NCBI RefSeq assembly: GCF_027620315.1
Contig: NZ_JAPNNL010000010.1
Location: 1-64,000 of the forward strand
Length of the DNA: 64,000 nt
Source: Nonomuraea corallina
Lineage (GTDB): Bacteria; Actinomycetota; Actinomycetes; Streptosporangiales; Streptosporangiaceae
Direction: 5' to 3'
The notes below the pieces were generated by a model. It searched no databases. It was not told the DNA's origin and saw nothing but the letters and a program-made list of their open reading frames with translations. Shown piece by piece: positions 1-7,810 of this stretch; positions within the stretch are counted from its first letter, which is position 1; every line of letters begins with the position of its first letter. The translations under genes were made by a program, and so were the position numbers.

Positions 1-497
1 CCGCGTTCGTGCCCGGCGGCGCGGTGACCGCCGGCAACTGCTCGCCCAACAGCGACGGCGCCGCCGCGGTCGCCGTGGTGCCGGAGCGGCTGCGGGACGG
101 CAGACCGGGGCTGCGGCTGGTGACCGGGGCGGTGGTGGGGTGCGACCCGGCGCTGCCCGGGTGGGGTCCGGTGCCCGCGGTGCGCCGGCTGCTCGCCCGT
201 ACCGGCGTGGAGCTGGAGCGGGTGGCGGCGGTGGAGATCGTGGAGGCGTTCGCCGCGCAGACGCTGGCCGTCACCGACGCGCTGGGGCTCGACCCGCTGG
301 GCGCGGACGCCGCGCGGGTGTGCGCGGACGGCGGGGCGATCGCGCTCGGGCACCCGTGGGGGGCGAGCGGCGCCGTCGTGGTGACGCGGCTGTTCACCCG
401 GCTGGTGCGGGGCGGGGCGCCGGCGGGGACGCTCGGGCTGGCGACGGCGGCGGTCGGCGGCGGGCTCGGCGTCGCCGCCCTGTTCGAGGTGGTGTGA
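1..497 (+). CDS. Thiolase-like protein, C-terminal part (5' end outside window)
   Basis: This is the C-terminal ~165 residues of a thiolase-fold (acetyl-CoA acetyltransferase type) protein; the reading frame is open at the left edge. The family glycine/histidine block GGAIALGHPWGASGA and the final GGGLG loop are visible, so the fold assignment is firm. Two expected active-site features are absent: the second catalytic cysteine, normally just before the GGG loop, is alanine (TAAVGGG), and the usual NEAFA block reads VEAFA. The active-site histidine in GHP is kept. The nucleophilic N-terminal cysteine cannot be checked. The stop codon abuts the next gene's start, so it is probably the first visible gene of an operon with the ABC module. 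Ordinary thiolysis is doubtful. Confidence 0.75.
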   Translation, partial: AFVPGGAVTAGNCSPNSDGAAAVAVVPERLRDGRPGLRLVTGAVVGCDPALPGWGPVPAVRRLLARTGVELERVAAVEIVEAFAAQTLAVTDALGLDPLGADAARVCADGGAIALGHPWGASGAVVVTRLFTRLVRGGAPAGTLGLATAAVGGGLGVAALFEVV

Positions 498-1172
498 GTG
501 ATCGAGCTCGCTGACGTGCACGTCAGGCTCGGGGAACGCGAGGTGCTGCGGGGCGTGACCGCCACGCTGACCGAGCGGCGGATCGGCGTCATCGGGGCCA
601 ACGGGTCCGGCAAGAGCACGCTCGCCCGGCTGTTCAACGGGCTGGCGCTGCCCACGTCGGGGGCCGTGACCGTGCTCGGCCACGACACCCGGCGGCACGC
701 GGCCAGGATCCGGCGGCGGGTGGGGTTCCTGTTCACCGACCCCGACGCGCAGATCGTGATGCCGACCGTGGCCGAGGACGTGGCGTTCTCCCTGCGCCGC
801 CACAAGCTCCCGGCCGAGGAGGTGCGGGCCAGGGTCGCGGCCGTGCTGGAACGGCACGGGCTGGCCGGGCACGCCGACCATCCGGCGCACCAGCTGTCGG
901 GCGGCCAGAAGCAGCTCCTGGCGCTCTGCTCGGTGCTGGTGCTGGAGCCCGAGATCCTGATCATGGACGAGCCGACGACGCTGCTCGACCTGCGCCACTC
1001 CCGGCTGGTGGCCGAGCACCTGCGCGCGCTGCCCCAGCAGGTGGTGGTCGTCACCCACGACCTGCCGCTGCTCGCGGACTTCGACCGGGTGCTGGTGCTG
1101 GACGAGGGCCGGGTCGTGGCGGACGCGCCGCCGGACGAGGCGATCGGCCACTACCGCGGGCTGATGGCGTGA
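498..1172 (+). CDS. ECF-type ABC transporter ATPase (BioM/EcfA-like)
   Basis: A 224-residue ATP-binding subunit of the energy-coupling-factor type that powers vitamin or metal uptake at the inner face of the membrane. Walker A GANGSGKST lies near residues 33-41, the signature LSGGQKQ near 134, and Walker B ILIMDEPT near 154, followed by a switch histidine in VVTHD. Length and short linkers match BioM/CbiO rather than export ATPases. GTG start at 498 follows the thiolase stop directly, and the gene overlaps the next (EcfT) by four bases, so the two are translationally coupled. No substrate-specific S-component (for example BioY) is visible, so biotin is only the most common possibility. Confidence 0.85.
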   Translation: MIELADVHVRLGEREVLRGVTATLTERRIGVIGANGSGKSTLARLFNGLALPTSGAVTVLGHDTRRHAARIRRRVGFLFTDPDAQIVMPTVAEDVAFSLRRHKLPAEEVRARVAAVLERHGLAGHADHPAHQLSGGQKQLLALCSVLVLEPEILIMDEPTTLLDLRHSRLVAEHLRALPQQVVVVTHDLPLLADFDRVLVLDEGRVVADAPPDEAIGHYRGLMA

Positions 1173-1774
1173 ACGGTCTCACCGGCGCGTACGTGCCGGG
1201 CGACTCGGTCCTGCACCGGCTGCCTGCCGGGGCCAAGCTGGTGGCCCTGGCCGTGTCGTGCTCCGCGCTGCTCCTGCTGCCGTGGCTGTGGGCGATGGCG
1301 GTCGCGGCCGCCGTGGTCGCGTCGCTGTACGCGGTCGCGCGGGTGGGCGCGGCGGCGGCGTGGGCGCAGGTCAGGCCGGTCCGTTGGTTCGCGGCGGCGC
1401 TGTTCGTCATCCAGTTCGTCATCGCCGGTCCGCAGGCCGCGGTCCTCGTCTCGTCCAGGATCGTGCTGGCGGTCGCGCTGGCCGGGCTGGTCACGCTGAC
1501 GACCAGGACCTCGGCCATGATGGCCGTGCTGGAGCGGGCCATGGCTCCCGGCCGCCGGGTGGGACTGGACCCGTTCCGGATGTCGCTGCTGCTCTCGCTC
1601 ACCATCCGCAGCGTCCCGGTCATCACCCTGCTGGCCACCCGCGTGCGGGAGGCACAGCGGGCCAGGGGCGTCGAGTGGAGCGTGCGCGCGTTCGCGGTGC
1701 CGCTGGTGGTGGGGGCGCTCCGGCACGCCGACGCCCTGGGCGAGGCGCTCAGCGCCCGGGGTCTGGACGACTGA
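1169..1774 (+). CDS. ECF transporter transmembrane coupling protein (EcfT/BioN-like)
   Basis: A 201-residue membrane protein with about four to five hydrophobic segments between residues 22 and 115 and again near 185. It carries the two Ala-Arg-Gly motifs that mark EcfT coupling helices: QRARGVEW in the cytoplasmic loop and SARGLDD at the extreme C-terminus; these contact the ATPase. GTG start at 1169 overlaps the ATPase stop (GTGA). It forms the T-component of an ECF importer with the upstream ATPase. The substrate-binding S-component must be encoded elsewhere, as happens in solitary BioMN or group II ECF systems. Confidence 0.85.
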   Translation: MNGLTGAYVPGDSVLHRLPAGAKLVALAVSCSALLLLPWLWAMAVAAAVVASLYAVARVGAAAAWAQVRPVRWFAAALFVIQFVIAGPQAAVLVSSRIVLAVALAGLVTLTTRTSAMMAVLERAMAPGRRVGLDPFRMSLLLSLTIRSVPVITLLATRVREAQRARGVEWSVRAFAVPLVVGALRHADALGEALSARGLDD

Positions 1775-1787
1775 CGCCCCTCCCGCC

Positions 1788-2321
1788 GTGTACCTTCGTC
1801 CGGTGCGCCGTATCTCTGTCGTGGGCAACTCCGGGTCGGGCAAGTCCACGATCGCCGCGGAACTGGCCCGGCGGCTGGGGGTGCCGTGGCTGGAGCTCGA
1901 CTCGATCTACCACATGCCGGGCTGGACCCCGCGTCCGGTGGAGGAGTTCCGGGCCGAGGTCGACGCGTTCACCTCCGGGGACGGCTGGGTGGTCGACGGC
2001 AACTACTCGGCGGTGCGCGACCTCGTCTGGGCCAGGAGCGACACCGTGGTCTGGGTCGACCCGCCCAAGGCCACGGTGATGCGCCGGCTCTCCCTCCGGA
2101 CGCTGTGCCGCATGGCGACCGGGGCCGAGCTGTGGAACGGCAACCGGGAGCGGTTCGGGTCCCTGTTCACGAAGGACGAGTCGATCCTGCGGTGGGCCTG
2201 GGACAATCACCGCAAGTATCGCGACCGCTACGCGAAGGCCGCCGTCGATCCGGCCTACGCGCACCTGCGGTTCGTCCGGGTGACGTCGCGCGACGACCTG
2301 GCCCGGGTCCTGGACGGCTGA
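1788..2321 (+). CDS. P-loop kinase of the FlaR/topology-modulation (adenylate kinase-like) family
   Basis: A 177-residue single-domain P-loop protein with Walker A GNSGSGKST near residues 13-21, an LDSIYHMPGW block and a WVVDGNYS segment that are typical of the adenylate-kinase-like proteins often labelled DNA topology modulation protein FlaR. True substrate is not established for this family. Two GTG starts are possible (1788 and 1803); the second places the first beta strand immediately at the N-terminus. It converges on the LigD-type gene with adjacent stop codons (2319-2321 and 2322-2324), leaving no room for a separate terminator. Confidence 0.7.
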   Translation: MYLRPVRRISVVGNSGSGKSTIAAELARRLGVPWLELDSIYHMPGWTPRPVEEFRAEVDAFTSGDGWVVDGNYSAVRDLVWARSDTVVWVDPPKATVMRRLSLRTLCRMATGAELWNGNRERFGSLFTKDESILRWAWDNHRKYRDRYAKAAVDPAYAHLRFVRVTSRDDLARVLDG

Positions 2322-3290
2322 TCAGTCGCCGCGCCGGGCGCGGGCCCGGCGCTTGCCTTCGTGCATGGCCTGGACGCGGGCGACCGGGATGGTGTGGCCC
2401 TCCTCGACCAGGTCGGCGGGCAGCGACCGCGGCGGAGGCAGGCAGGCGGCCCACGGGTCGCCGTCGCCCAGCAGCCCCGGGGCGGTCCTGATGGTGAAGT
2501 CGCGCGGCGTCACCCGATCCAGCTCGTCCCAGGAGACCGGGAACGAGACCGGCGCGCCCGGCCGGATCCGCGGGCTGTAGGCGGACACCACGGTCGCCCC
2601 GCCGGCCCTGGTCGAGTCCAGGAACACCTTGCCCTGGCGGTCCTCCTTGATGAACGCGGTGGTGGCCAGGGCGGGGTCGAGCCGCTCGGCCCGCGCCGCG
2701 ATGGCGCGGGTGGCCGCGGCCAGGTCGTCCAGGCCCGGCCCGGCCGCCACCGGCACGAACACGTGGACGCCCTTGGCCCCGGAGGTCTTGACCGCCCCGG
2801 CCAGCCCGGCCTGGCCGAGCGCCTCCCTGATCAGCCCGGCGGCCCGGACCACCAGGGAGAAGTCACCGCCCTCCGGCGGGTCGAGGTCGAGCACCAGGTG
2901 CGTGAAGTGGTCGCCGACGAGCAGGGCCGGATGGTATTCGACCGCCCGCTGGTTGGCGAACCACAGGAGCGTGCGCCGGTCGTCGCAGAGCGCGTAGGTC
3001 ACCTGGCGGTGCGACGCCTCCGCCCAGATGGTCACCGTGCGGATCCACGAGGGGGCGTACTTCGGGAGGTTCTTCTGCATGAACGGAGGCTGGCCCGGCC
3101 GCACCCGCATGACCGACAGCGCCCGCCCGCGCAGCGCCGGGAGGATGCGCTCGCGCACCGCGTCGAGGTAGTCGACCAGGTCGCGCTTGGTGGCGTCGGC
3201 CCCGTCGAACAGCGGCTGATCGAGGTTGGTCAGCGCCACCCCGTCGCGCGTCTCATCGCTGGTCACCTCGCCCACGATAACCGGCGGCAC
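2322..3290 (-). CDS. LigD-type polymerase/primase domain protein (NHEJ)
   Basis: A 322-residue stand-alone polymerase domain related to the LigD PolDom, the primase-polymerase that fills and joins ends in bacterial Ku-dependent non-homologous end joining. The catalytic metal motif LDLDPPEG is at about residues 134-141, preceded by the KNLPKYAPSW segment and followed by the TSGAKGVHVF block that binds the 5'-phosphate and nucleotide. No ligase or phosphoesterase domain is fused, the usual arrangement in Actinobacteria, where these domains are often separate genes. No Ku gene lies next to it. GTG start at 3290. Confidence 0.9.
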   Translation of the reverse strand: MPPVIVGEVTSDETRDGVALTNLDQPLFDGADATKRDLVDYLDAVRERILPALRGRALSVMRVRPGQPPFMQKNLPKYAPSWIRTVTIWAEASHRQVTYALCDDRRTLLWFANQRAVEYHPALLVGDHFTHLVLDLDPPEGGDFSLVVRAAGLIREALGQAGLAGAVKTSGAKGVHVFVPVAAGPGLDDLAAATRAIAARAERLDPALATTAFIKEDRQGKVFLDSTRAGGATVVSAYSPRIRPGAPVSFPVSWDELDRVTPRDFTIRTAPGLLGDGDPWAACLPPPRSLPADLVEEGHTIPVARVQAMHEGKRRARARRGD

Positions 3291-3323
3291 GGACAGAATC
3301 GGGCCGCCGGCCGACCGCCCTGA

Positions 3324-3749
3324 TCAGTCCTTGATCCGCAGTCCCATGGACCTGGCCGTACCTGCCACGATCTTGACCGCCTGGTCCAGGTCGTCGGTGT
3401 TGAGGTCGGGCAGCTTGGCCTCGGCCACCTGCGGGAGCTGGGCCGTGGTGACGACGCCGCCGCTGTGGTGGCCGGGCCGGGGGCTGCCGCCGCTCAGCCC
3501 GGTCACCTGACGGATGAGCGAGGCCGTGGTGGGCTGCTTGACCGTGATGTCGAAGGCCCGGTCCTCGTAGACCGTGACCACGGCGGGCACCACGTGGCCG
3601 CGCCTGCCGGAGGTCAGCTCGTTGTACTGCTTGCAGAACTGCATGAGGTTGATGCCGAGCGGCCCGAGGTCCTTGCCGACGGTCGCCGGGCCGGCCTCGC
3701 CCGCGTTGAGGTGCATGGTGACGACCCTGGTCACCTTCTTCTTCGCCAT
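3324..3749 (-). CDS. Divergent paralog of ribosomal protein L11
   Basis: A 141-residue protein colinear with ribosomal L11: an N-terminal domain with INLMQFCKQYN, a middle VTVYEDRAFDITVKQP strand, and a C-terminal GTARSMGLRIKD end. It stands alone, away from the rplK-rplA block. The N-terminal loop that contacts 23S rRNA and thiopeptide antibiotics is changed: the canonical PPVGP segment reads ATVGK with a one-residue deletion, so prolines 22, 23 and 26 (E. coli numbering) become Ala, Thr and Lys. Its start is ~7 nt after a -10 element with no Shine-Dalgarno sequence, indicating a leaderless mRNA. It is transcribed divergently from a MerR gene whose operator lies in its promoter. An antibiotic-tolerance role is inference. 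Bacillus thiocillin producers use variant L11 copies for immunity, which is established. Confidence 0.9.
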   Translation of the reverse strand: MAKKKVTRVVTMHLNAGEAGPATVGKDLGPLGINLMQFCKQYNELTSGRRGHVVPAVVTVYEDRAFDITVKQPTTASLIRQVTGLSGGSPRPGHHSGGVVTTAQLPQVAEAKLPDLNTDDLDQAVKIVAGTARSMGLRIKD

Positions 3750-3756
3750 GCGGGCT

Positions 3757-3787
3757 AAGCTAAAGTCTCCTGTAACTGGAGACTCAA
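3757..3787 (-). promoter_or_regulatory. MerR-type promoter of the L11 paralog with 19-bp spacer and dyad operator
   Basis: Read on the minus strand: -35 TTGAGT (3782-3787), a 19-bp spacer, then -10 TAGCTT (3757-3762). Within the spacer lies a perfect dyad AGTCTCC-N7-GGAGACT (3764-3784). The over-long 19-bp spacer with a central dyad is the hallmark of promoters activated by DNA distortion by MerR-family proteins. The adjacent MerR gene starts three bases beyond the dyad, so it is probably autoregulated from the same site. Confidence 0.8.
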
Positions 3788-4702
3788 ATGAATTATTCGA
3801 TCGGCAAGCTGGCCGAGCTGACCGGCCTGACCGTCAAGACGATCCGGTTCTACTCCGACGAGGGCGTGCTGCCCGCCCCCGACCGCACCCCGGCGGGCTA
3901 CCGCCGCTACACCGACGAGCACCGCGTCCACCTGGAGCTGATCCGCACCCTGCGGGAGATGGGCGTCGACCTGGCCACGATCCGCTCGCTGGACAGGCGC
4001 GGGCTCAAGGACGTGCTCGCCCTCCATCTGCGGGCGGTGGAGACCCAGCTCACCGCGCTGCAGCGGACCCGCGCCGTGCTGCGCGCCACGCTCGCCAAGG
4101 ACGACCCGGGCGACGACGACCTGCGCCGGCTGCACACGCTGGGCCGGCTGGGCGCGAGCGAGATGGGCATGCTGCTGGACACGTTCATCGACGACGTGAG
4201 CGGCGCCCCGGCCCAGCGCGAGTGGCTGCTCGGCATGCGCGCGTGCATGGCCCCCGAGCTGCCCGAGGACCCCACGGCCGCCCAGCTCGACGCGTGGCTG
4301 GAGCTGCTGGACCTGCTGTCCGACGACGGCTTCCGGCGCAACCTGCGGGAGGCATCGGCGGACTTCTGGGCCCGACCGTACGCCCAGGAGACCTGGGAGC
4401 GGCAGAACGCCGCCCTGGCGCAGGAGGCGCTGCGCGCGGTGGAGGCGGGGACGCCGCCCGGCGCGCCCGAGGCGGTCCCGCCGCTCGAACGCGTCCTCGT
4501 CCTCATGGGCGGCGACCGCGACGCGATCCTGCGCGCCTTCGACGAGCACGATCCGCGCGGCGCCCGCTACTGGGAGCTGGTGGCGATCGTCCGAGGGCTG
4601 GAGCCGGGGCCGTCGCCGATGGCCGTCGCGTACGACTGGATCCACCGCGCGCTGCGCGCGCACCCTGAACTTTCCCCAAAGGCGGCGCGTACCTCTGGAT
4701 GA
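3788..4702 (+). CDS. MerR-family transcriptional regulator with long helical effector domain
   Basis: A 304-residue regulator. Residues 1-70 are a winged MerR DNA-binding domain (YSIGKLAELTGLTVKTIRFY, then the GYRRY wing). Residues ~75-115 form the dimerisation coiled coil. The remaining ~190 residues are predicted helical with many Asp/Glu/Leu and no convincing match to a named ligand domain. It lacks an obvious TipA-S domain and has a single cysteine there. ATG at 3788 comes directly after the dyad operator, so its mRNA is probably leaderless. Divergent from the L11 paralog, which is its likely target, and overlapping the DUF305 gene frame at the 3' end. The inducing ligand is unknown. Confidence 0.85.
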   Translation: MNYSIGKLAELTGLTVKTIRFYSDEGVLPAPDRTPAGYRRYTDEHRVHLELIRTLREMGVDLATIRSLDRRGLKDVLALHLRAVETQLTALQRTRAVLRATLAKDDPGDDDLRRLHTLGRLGASEMGMLLDTFIDDVSGAPAQREWLLGMRACMAPELPEDPTAAQLDAWLELLDLLSDDGFRRNLREASADFWARPYAQETWERQNAALAQEALRAVEAGTPPGAPEAVPPLERVLVLMGGDRDAILRAFDEHDPRGARYWELVAIVRGLEPGPSPMAVAYDWIHRALRAHPELSPKAARTSG

Positions 4703-4722
4703 TCGAGCTTCACCGAGGGGAG

Positions 4723-5292
4723 ATGGTGCGGGTGCGGACCCGCCTGCTGATCGCCGCCCTGGCTCTGTGCGTGCCCGCGTCGGCCGCGTGCGCGCCCGCC
4801 ACCGGGGAGCCCGTGCCCGCCGCCGCGGCGCGGGACGCCGCGTACGGGGAGGCCGACATCCGGTTCGCCCAGGAGATGATCCCGCACCACCGGCAGACCA
4901 TCCGGCTCGCCGAGCTGGCCGAGGGCAGGGCGCACAACCTGTACGTGCAGGAGCTCGGCAGGAAGCTGATCCCCGTCGAACAGGCCGACATCGACACGCT
5001 GGCGACCTGGCTGCGCGGATGGAGGCGGCAGGTGCCGCCCGACGACGCGAAGGCGGCCCATGCCATGCCCGGCATGGTGTCCGCCGAGCAGCTCGGCGTG
5101 CTGGAAGGGCTGTCGGGCGCGGCGTTCGACGAGTCGTGGCTGCCGGTGCTGTCCAGGCACCTGGCCTCCGGCGTCGAGATGGCCGAGACGGTGCTCGCGC
5201 GGGGCAGCCACCGGCCGACCCTGCGGCTGGCCAAGGAGATGATCGTCAACCAGCGGGCCACCATCGCGGAGATAGCCGAGCTGCTTGCCTGA
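4723..5292 (+). CDS. DUF305 exported (lipo)protein
   Basis: About 189 residues, preceded by GAGGGGAG, which favours the ATG at 4723 over an upstream in-frame ATG at 4699. The N-terminus is a signal peptide (charged VRVRTR, hydrophobic LLIAALALCV) ending in SAAC, a plausible though atypical lipobox. Two DUF305 repeats follow, each with the diagnostic acidic/histidine pattern: FAQEMIPHHRQTI and the later LAKEMIVNQRATI. DUF305 proteins are ferritin-like four-helix proteins, often with copper-linked genes; the HAMPGM stretch fits metal binding. Functional role here is not shown by context. It ends before a strong hairpin. Confidence 0.8.
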   Translation: MVRVRTRLLIAALALCVPASAACAPATGEPVPAAAARDAAYGEADIRFAQEMIPHHRQTIRLAELAEGRAHNLYVQELGRKLIPVEQADIDTLATWLRGWRRQVPPDDAKAAHAMPGMVSAEQLGVLEGLSGAAFDESWLPVLSRHLASGVEMAETVLARGSHRPTLRLAKEMIVNQRATIAEIAELLA

Positions 5293-5300
5293 CCGGACCG

Positions 5301-5338
5301 GCAGGGCGGGCGGTCACCGGGTAGGACGCCCGCCCTGC
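5301..5338. terminator. Bidirectional hairpin terminator between DUF305 gene and cstA
   Basis: Perfect 12-bp GC stem, GCAGGGCGGGCG (5301-5312) pairing with 5327-5338, around a 14-nt loop, located between two convergent genes. There is no strong T-run, as is common in actinomycetes. Confidence 0.7.
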
Positions 5339-5347
5339 CCGACCCGA

Positions 5348-7480
5348 TCAGTCCGCCTTCGCCGGGCCGCCCGCCCCCGCCATCAGCTCGCGCTCCTCGC
5401 GCGTCGCGATGAGCCCGGACGGCGCCACGATCTTCGACTCCTCGTACGGGGCCTCCGTGTCGGGCAGCGGTTCGGTGGACCGGACGGCCCTGATCCAGAC
5501 CCGGATCGCGTCCACGAGAATGACGATGACGAGGATCGCGAAGAACGCGGCCAGGACGCCGTTGACGGTCGAGTTGAAGGCGATCCGCTCCATGTCGCCG
5601 ATCGACTTGGCCGGGGCCAGCACCTGCCCCTGGTCCAGAGCGGCCTGGTAGCGGTCACGCTGGGCGAAGAACCCGAGGCCCGGGTCGGGCGAGAACACCT
5701 TCTGGTAGCTCGCCGTCAGCGTGACCGCGACGTCCCACGCCAGCGGGACGCCGGTCACCCAGGCCCATTTCAGCCGCCCGCTCTTGATCAGCAACGTGGT
5801 GGCGACGGTGAGCGCCACCGCCGCGAGCAACTGGTTGGCGATGCCGAACAGCGGGAAGAGCTGGTTGATCCCGCCCAGCGGGTCGTTGACGCCCTGGTAG
5901 AGGAAGTAGCCCCAGGCCGCCACCACGATGGCGCTGGTCGCCACCAGCCCCGGCCACCAACTGACCCTGCTGACCGGCTTCCACAGGTTGCCCAGCGTGT
6001 CCTGCAGCATGAACCGGCCCACGCGGGTGCCGGCGTCGACCGTGGTGAGGATGAACAGCGCCTCGAACATGATCGCGAAGTGGTACCAGAAGGCCCTGAG
6101 CGCGTCCCCGCCGAGGAACCCGGAGAAGATCTCCGAGATGCCCACGGCCAGCGTGGGCGCCCCGCCGGTACGGGCGACCAGGGTCGACTCCTGCACCGCC
6201 GCCGCCGCGGCCTGCAACTCCTGGGGCGTGATGACGAAGCCCAGGTTGGTGACCGCCTCGGACGCCGTTTGGAGCGTGGGGCCGAGCAACCCCGCGGGCG
6301 AGTTCATGGCGAAGTAGAGTCCGGGGCTCAGGATGGACGCCGCGGTGATGGCCATGACCGCCACGAACGACTCCATCAGCATGGAGCCGTAACCGATCAT
6401 CCGTACCTGCGACTCCTTCTGGATCAGCTTCGGGGTCGTGCCGGAGGAGATCAGCGCGTGGAACCCGGACAGCGCGCCGCAGGCGATGATGATGAACACG
6501 AACGGGAACAGCGACCCGGCGAAGACCGGCCCCTTGCCGTTGAACGCGAACTCGGTGAACGCGGTGTTCTGCATCGCCGGCATGGTGACGAGGATGCCGA
6601 TGGCCATCAGCACGATCGTGCCGATCTTCATGAAGGTCGACAAATAGTCGCGCGGCGCGAGCAGCATCCACACCGGCAGCACCGCCGCGACGAACCCGTA
6701 CGCGATCAGCCACAGCGACAGCGCCGACGGGCTCAGCGTGAAGAACCCGGCCCAGCTCGAGTCCTGCACCCAGCCGCCGGCCACGATGGCCAGCAGCAGC
6801 AGCGCGACGCCGACGACCGTGACCTCCACGACCTTCCCCGGCCGCAGCACCCGCAGGTAGAAGCCCATGAACAGGGCGATCGGGATCGTCATCGCGATCG
6901 AGAACACACCCCAAGGCGACTGCGCCAGGGCGTTCACCACGACCAGGGCCAGCACCGCCAACAGAATGATCATGATGGCGAAGACCGCGACCAGCGCCGC
7001 CGCCCCGCCCACCGGGCCGATCTCGTCACGCGCCATCTGGCCGAGGCTGCGCCCGTTGCGCCGCATGGAGAAGAACAGGATCACCATGTCCTGCACCGCG
7101 CCCGCGAAGATCACACCGGCGACGATCCAGATCGTGCCCGGCAGGTAGCCCATCTGAGCCGCCAGCACCGGCCCGACCAGCGGCCCGGCGCCGGCGATGG
7201 CGGCGAAATGGTGACCGAACAGGATCCGCCGGTCCGTGGGCTGGAAGTCGATGCCGTTGTCGAGCCGCTCGGCGGGCGTCGCCCGCCGGTCGTCGGCACG
7301 CAGCACCTTGCGCTGGATGAACCGGGCGTAGAAGCGGTACGCGATGGCGTACGAGCCGAGGGCCGCGGCCAGCAGCCAGACCGCGTTGACGTTCTCACCT
7401 CTGGACAGGGCGAGCACCGCCCACCCGGCGGCGCCCACGAGGGCCACCGCCGTCCAGATAATGATGGAGCGCACCTTCAC
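5348..7480 (-). CDS. cstA: CstA-family carbon starvation / pyruvate transporter
   Basis: A ~710-residue polytopic membrane protein of the CstA family, which imports pyruvate (and peptides in some hosts) in proton-coupled fashion. Family blocks seen include FGHHFAAIAGAGPLVGPVLAAQMG near residue 90, many long hydrophobic helices, and the C-terminal extension of long actinobacterial forms. Two starts are possible: TTG at 7483 and GTG at 7480; the GTG has GGAGG at six-base spacing and is preferred. The ribosome-binding site overlaps the stop codon of the small upstream gene, so the two are coupled. No LytTR or other dedicated two-component system is adjacent. Confidence 0.95.
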   Translation of the reverse strand: MKVRSIIIWTAVALVGAAGWAVLALSRGENVNAVWLLAAALGSYAIAYRFYARFIQRKVLRADDRRATPAERLDNGIDFQPTDRRILFGHHFAAIAGAGPLVGPVLAAQMGYLPGTIWIVAGVIFAGAVQDMVILFFSMRRNGRSLGQMARDEIGPVGGAAALVAVFAIMIILLAVLALVVVNALAQSPWGVFSIAMTIPIALFMGFYLRVLRPGKVVEVTVVGVALLLLAIVAGGWVQDSSWAGFFTLSPSALSLWLIAYGFVAAVLPVWMLLAPRDYLSTFMKIGTIVLMAIGILVTMPAMQNTAFTEFAFNGKGPVFAGSLFPFVFIIIACGALSGFHALISSGTTPKLIQKESQVRMIGYGSMLMESFVAVMAITAASILSPGLYFAMNSPAGLLGPTLQTASEAVTNLGFVITPQELQAAAAAVQESTLVARTGGAPTLAVGISEIFSGFLGGDALRAFWYHFAIMFEALFILTTVDAGTRVGRFMLQDTLGNLWKPVSRVSWWPGLVATSAIVVAAWGYFLYQGVNDPLGGINQLFPLFGIANQLLAAVALTVATTLLIKSGRLKWAWVTGVPLAWDVAVTLTASYQKVFSPDPGLGFFAQRDRYQAALDQGQVLAPAKSIGDMERIAFNSTVNGVLAAFFAILVIVILVDAIRVWIRAVRSTEPLPDTEAPYEESKIVAPSGLIATREERELMAGAGGPAKAD

Positions 7481-7483
7481 CAA

Positions 7484-7810
7484 TTACCTCCCATATATGG
7501 GACGGCCCAGGCAGCAGCGGAGTCCGGCGTCCGGTGGCAGATCGGAGGTGAAGCGCCGCCAGCGCCAGAGCGGGCGGCAGTCGATCGTCACGGGCAGCTC
7601 GACCAGATGCACCCAGGCGGAGGGGTGGGCGTACACCAGATCGGTCCCGAGCCTGCGCGCCCTGCGAGGCAACCGGGACCGCCGCAGCGGCCTGACCGAG
7701 AACTCCCCCGCGTCCGCACAGCAGAGGCCCGTGACGTGCCAGTCGAAGAAGATCACTTCGTCGTCGCGGAGGAACGCCTGTGCGGCGGTCGTGAGCGTGA
7801 TGCGAGACAT
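7484..7810 (-). CDS. Small cysteine-containing protein encoded immediately upstream of cstA
   Basis: A 108-residue protein not recognised by family. Visible features: an N-terminal DDEVIFFDWHVTGLCC segment, an arginine-rich middle (PLRRSRLPRRARR), and a C-terminal GLRCCLGRPIYGR, giving two Cys-Cys pairs that could bind metal. ATG at 7810 has GGAGCC upstream. Its TAA stop lies inside the cstA ribosome-binding site, implying translational coupling and a function connected with CstA. It is not the DUF466 (YbdD) partner usually found downstream of cstA. The function is unknown. Confidence 0.6.
   Translation of the reverse strand: MSRITLTTAAQAFLRDDEVIFFDWHVTGLCCADAGEFSVRPLRRSRLPRRARRLGTDLVYAHPSAWVHLVELPVTIDCRPLWRWRRFTSDLPPDAGLRCCLGRPIYGR

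Noticed and set aside
3788-4702. MerR protein as a TipA-type thiopeptide sensor
   Set aside because: Attractive because of the L11 neighbour, but the ~190-residue effector region lacks recognisable TipA-S motifs and the paired cysteines; left as an unknown ligand domain.
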